From NCBI GenBank assembly GCA_050734915.1, contig JBOHUX010000101.1, positions 1 to 8,595 of the forward strand: 8,595 bases of DNA. The letters run 5' to 3'. The notes beneath the pieces are model-generated. The model had not been told where the DNA came from. It searched no databases and saw only the letters and a list, made by a program, of their open reading frames with translations. The stretch is from JBOHUX01 sp050734915 (GTDB lineage Bacteria; Chloroflexota; Dormibacteria; Dormibacterales; Dormibacteraceae). Both the position numbers and the translations under genes were made by a program. This document shows positions 6,187-8,595 of the stretch, piece by piece (the first letter of the stretch is position 1; each line of letters opens with the position of its first letter).

Positions 6187-8595
6187 TCGGCGGCCGTCCG
6201 GGCGAAGGGGCAGATGCCCTCGTGGGGGCAGCCGGTGAAGCTCATGCAGGTTCCCGGGGCCTCCCGGGGCCGGGGCTCGAAGTCCCCCTGGCGGACGTGC
6301 TCGATGGCACCGGTGACGGTCGCGCGTCCCCGCTCGAGGTCGTCCGCGGTGAGCGGCTGCTCCATCCAGGCCTTGAGGCCGGCCGGCTCCCCGACCGCGA
6401 AGATGACCTGGCGCATGGTCCCGTAGACGAGGTCCTTCGGATACCAGAGCGAGATGAAGCGGGGTTCCAACGCGAGGGGAGTTCCGTCCACGTCCGCGCC
6501 CTCCCGGCAGGCCAGGTAGTAGACGGCCAGCTGGACGTCATGGGGGTCGTCTCCGAAGTAGGTCTGGTAGGCGCGGCGGGCGGTGAGCCCCCGTCCCGTC
6601 TTGTAGTCGACCACCTCGCAGGTCCCGGCTCCGGTGTCGTTGATGCGGTCGATGATGCCGTGGATCTCCGCCCCCTCCAGCACGAGGGTGAAGCGCTTCT
6701 CGGTCGCCAGCGTGCCGCGTCGGGGCACCTTCTGGGGGATGGTCGCGAAGCGCAGGTAGTTGTCCAGGATCTTGCGCACCTCGAGCTCCTCGCGCCGGCG
6801 GTCGAGGGTGGGTTCCACGCGCCCCAAGTACGGCTCGAGATGAGCCAGGATGGCCTTCTCCAACCACTCGCGCCGGTCGCCGGCGGTCAGCCCACGCCAC
6901 TCCGCCTCGCGCCGGTGGAACTCCTCCAGGACCTTGTGCAGGAACCCGCCCCGCGTCATCTCCGGGCTCCTGGGAGCCGCGACGAGCCCCGGATGGTGGC
7001 CGTACCAGTAAAGGCGCGGGCACTTGAGGTAGGCGGTCAGGTCGGTGGCGCTGAAGTGATGCGGCGCGACCCCCTCCGGCCGGACCCCCAGGTAGGGCAG
7101 GAACGCCTGGCCCGAGCGGGGATCGGCGATGAAGTCCCGGTCGCAGCCGCGCCGCGCGAGCGCGTCGAGGTCGCCCTTGCCGAGATCGTCGCAAAATCGG
7201 GCGGCCAGCGTTTCCGCCTCGGTCCGGGTCAGGATCTCGCCCGGCTCCAGCTGTACCGCGACGCCCGGGCCGTGGTGCTCCCCGCCCGGCAGCGCCATCT
7301 CCAGGAAGGGCGACGGGCCGGACGCCGCCAGGTACTGGGCGGCGTAGGTGAGGTGGAGGTGGCTCCGCGCGCGGGTCATTCCCACGTAGGCGAGCCGCGC
7401 CTCTTCGGCCAGCCGGCCGGCGGCGGCGGACGGCCACGGCGGTCGGAAGTCCGGGAGGTTCGCCTCCAACCACGCCATCTCCACCTCATCCAGGAGTGGG
7501 TGGGGCTTGGCCCGGACGGGAAAGACGCCGTCGGCGAACCCGGCCAGGAAGACCACTTCGAACTCGAGGCCCTTCGATTGATGGACGGTCAGGATCTGGA
7601 CGGAGTCGCCGGCGCCGGGTATGGCCTCGGTCTCGTCCACGGCCCTGGACACGATCGACTCCAGGGAATCGGCGAGCTCGGCGAGGCGCGGGGCCCCGCC
7701 CAGCAGCCGGCGCCAGACCTGGTCCACCTCCTCGAAGGCGGCCAGTGCCGCCCGCACGTCGGCGAGGCCGCGCGTGCGCTCCGCCTCCGGCAGCCGGGAC
7801 GAGGAGAGCACCCGCGCCAGCACCCCCGCATCCTCGAGGACGGCGTAGGCGAGGGCGGCCAGCGGCAGCCGGCCGCTCTGCCCGCGCAGCCGCTGGTAGC
7901 AGGTGACCGCGCGGTGCAGCCCATCCAGCTCGCCGTCGGTCAGGAACTCCAGGTAGGCGGGCGGGGCGGGAGCGTCGGGACCGTCGCCCTCGGCGCCGGC
8001 CGTGCGGAGTTCGAGACCGACGCCAGGCCCGCCCGCCGCCGCCGGCCAGGGGAGCGGGAAGCGTTCCGGGTCGCGCTCGGCGAGGCGGTACATGAGCGAG
8101 TTCACGACCTTTCCCAGCGGGCGCCCCGCCTCCGCCGCGTGGGCGTGGAGCCGGCTCACCACCCGCCGGCCGGCGCCGCTCAGACCGGAGGCGAGCAGGT
8201 GGGCCAGCGCCTCCGGGTCGTCCGGGCGGGCGAGAGCCGCCAGGTAGCTGAGCAGGAAGCGGACCACCTCGTTGCGCGCCAGCGCCCCCAAGCCCCGCAC
8301 CTCGAAGGGGATGCCGAGCGCCCGAAGCGCCTGTTCGAAGGGGGCTGAGAGGGCGCTCGTGCTGCGCAGCAGGATGGCGAAGTCGGCCGGCCGCAGCCGG
8401 CCCCGGGAGCTCAGCATGTGCTCTCTGATCCGGCGGGCGACGTGGAGCGCCTCCTGGGCCGCGTCCGCCTCCCAGCTGACGTCCACGGCGAAGGGGGCCT
8501 CCCCGCGATCGCCGGCCGGCCGGCGCGCCCGCCGCTCGGGCTGGGTGGCCTCGAGCAGCCGCTCGCCGGCGGCGAGGATCGAGGGCGGGCAGCGC
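6183..8595 (-). CDS. RecB-like helicase-nuclease subunit (AdnA-like), N-terminus off window
   Basis: This is the partner subunit of the following helicase-nuclease, cut by the right edge; 803 residues are visible and the Walker A and B half of the motor lies outside. The frame is open to the edge, and the first visible residues (RCPPSILAAGERLLEA) match the region after motif IV of UvrD helicases, so the GTG at 8486 is not the true start. Counting from the codon at 8486, motif V is ILTVHQSKGLEFE at 298-310 and motif VI is LAYVGMTRARSHL at 365-377. The nuclease domain starts near 477 and has Cys489 (YLKCPRLYWY), His517 (GGFLHKVLEEF), Asp613 (GIIDRI), Asp627/Lys629 (VVDYKT), Q652-x3-Y656 and Cys747, Cys753 and Cys759. 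The last three are spaced C-x5-C-x5-C instead of the more usual C-x2-C-x5-C. All nuclease residues are present, so this subunit should cut DNA. Whether its motor burns ATP cannot be judged here. Confidence 0.92.
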   Translation of the reverse strand, partial: RCPPSILAAGERLLEATQPERRARRPAGDRGEAPFAVDVSWEADAAQEALHVARRIREHMLSSRGRLRPADFAILLRSTSALSAPFEQALRALGIPFEVRGLGALARNEVVRFLLSYLAALARPDDPEALAHLLASGLSGAGRRVVSRLHAHAAEAGRPLGKVVNSLMYRLAERDPERFPLPWPAAAGGPGVGLELRTAGAEGDGPDAPAPPAYLEFLTDGELDGLHRAVTCYQRLRGQSGRLPLAALAYAVLEDAGVLARVLSSSRLPEAERTRGLADVRAALAAFEEVDQVWRRLLGGAPRLAELADSLESIVSRAVDETEAIPGAGDSVQILTVHQSKGLEFEVVFLAGFADGVFPVRAKPHPLLDEVEMAWLEANLPDFRPPWPSAAAGRLAEEARLAYVGMTRARSHLHLTYAAQYLAASGPSPFLEMALPGGEHHGPGVAVQLEPGEILTRTEAETLAARFCDDLGKGDLDALARRGCDRDFIADPRSGQAFLPYLGVRPEGVAPHHFSATDLTAYLKCPRLYWYGHHPGLVAAPRSPEMTRGGFLHKVLEEFHRREAEWRGLTAGDRREWLEKAILAHLEPYLGRVEPTLDRRREELEVRKILDNYLRFATIPQKVPRRGTLATEKRFTLVLEGAEIHGIIDRINDTGAGTCEVVDYKTGRGLTARRAYQTYFGDDPHDVQLAVYYLACREGADVDGTPLALEPRFISLWYPKDLVYGTMRQVIFAVGEPAGLKAWMEQPLTADDLERGRATVTGAIEHVRQGDFEPRPREAPGTCMSFTGCPHEGICPFARTAAE

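Noticed and set aside
6222..8348. A 708-codon open frame on the plus strand opposite the truncated helicase-nuclease gene
   Set aside because: Same reason: it mirrors a strongly supported coding frame and shows no domain-like pattern.
8505..8527. Tandem GCCGGCC-like repeat near the right edge
   Set aside because: It lies inside the coding frame as Arg/Pro/Ala/Gly codons and is only a few units long; simple base composition explains it.
3058..8595. Reading the helicase-nuclease pair as a new phage-defence island
   Set aside because: The motif set and gene order fit known recombination-type end-resection enzymes, the neighbours are metabolic genes, and there are no toxin, sensor, methylase or mobile-element genes nearby.

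Overview
The window is a very GC-rich, gene-dense stretch of bacterial chromosome with little intergenic DNA. It looks like ordinary chromosome: I see no transposase, integrase, phage gene, tRNA, rRNA, CRISPR array or long repeat. The gene content (a helicase-nuclease pair of the AdnAB/AddAB type, a class D/E-like sortase, a bacterial adenosine/ribokinase-type PfkB kinase and a DinB-fold protein) together with the GC-richness suggests a high-GC lineage such as Actinomycetota or Chloroflexota/Dormibacterota. This placement is an inference from content and is not proven.

Left arm (about 1-1648, plus strand): a DinB-like three-histidine protein open at the left edge, a membrane-anchored sortase that follows almost directly, and a small SnoaL/NTF2-like protein after a 35-base gap. 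The three are close enough to be one transcription unit, but nothing in the sequence ties their functions together.

Right arm (1645 to the right edge, minus strand, read right to left): a RecB-like helicase-nuclease whose N-terminal motor half lies off the window, then a complete 1042-residue UvrD-type helicase-nuclease that starts in a 4-base ATGA overlap with it, then a 137-residue unrecognised protein whose start lies inside the helicase 3' end, then a PfkB-family sugar/nucleoside kinase. The two large proteins each carry a C-terminal PD-(D/E)XK nuclease with an intact D-x-K catalytic pair and four cysteines placed like an iron-sulfur staple. The likely product is a two-subunit, two-nuclease machine for resecting double-strand breaks. 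A small GC hairpin followed by four T separates the unrecognised gene from the kinase, so the kinase may be a separate unit.

The two arms converge so tightly that the stop codons of the SnoaL-like gene and the kinase overlap (CTAA on plus, TTAG on minus).

I found no convincing new multi-gene system. The points most worth a second look are the unrecognised 137-residue gene coupled to the helicase operon, the dual iron-sulfur nuclease arrangement with unequal cysteine spacing, and the hairpin ahead of the kinase.
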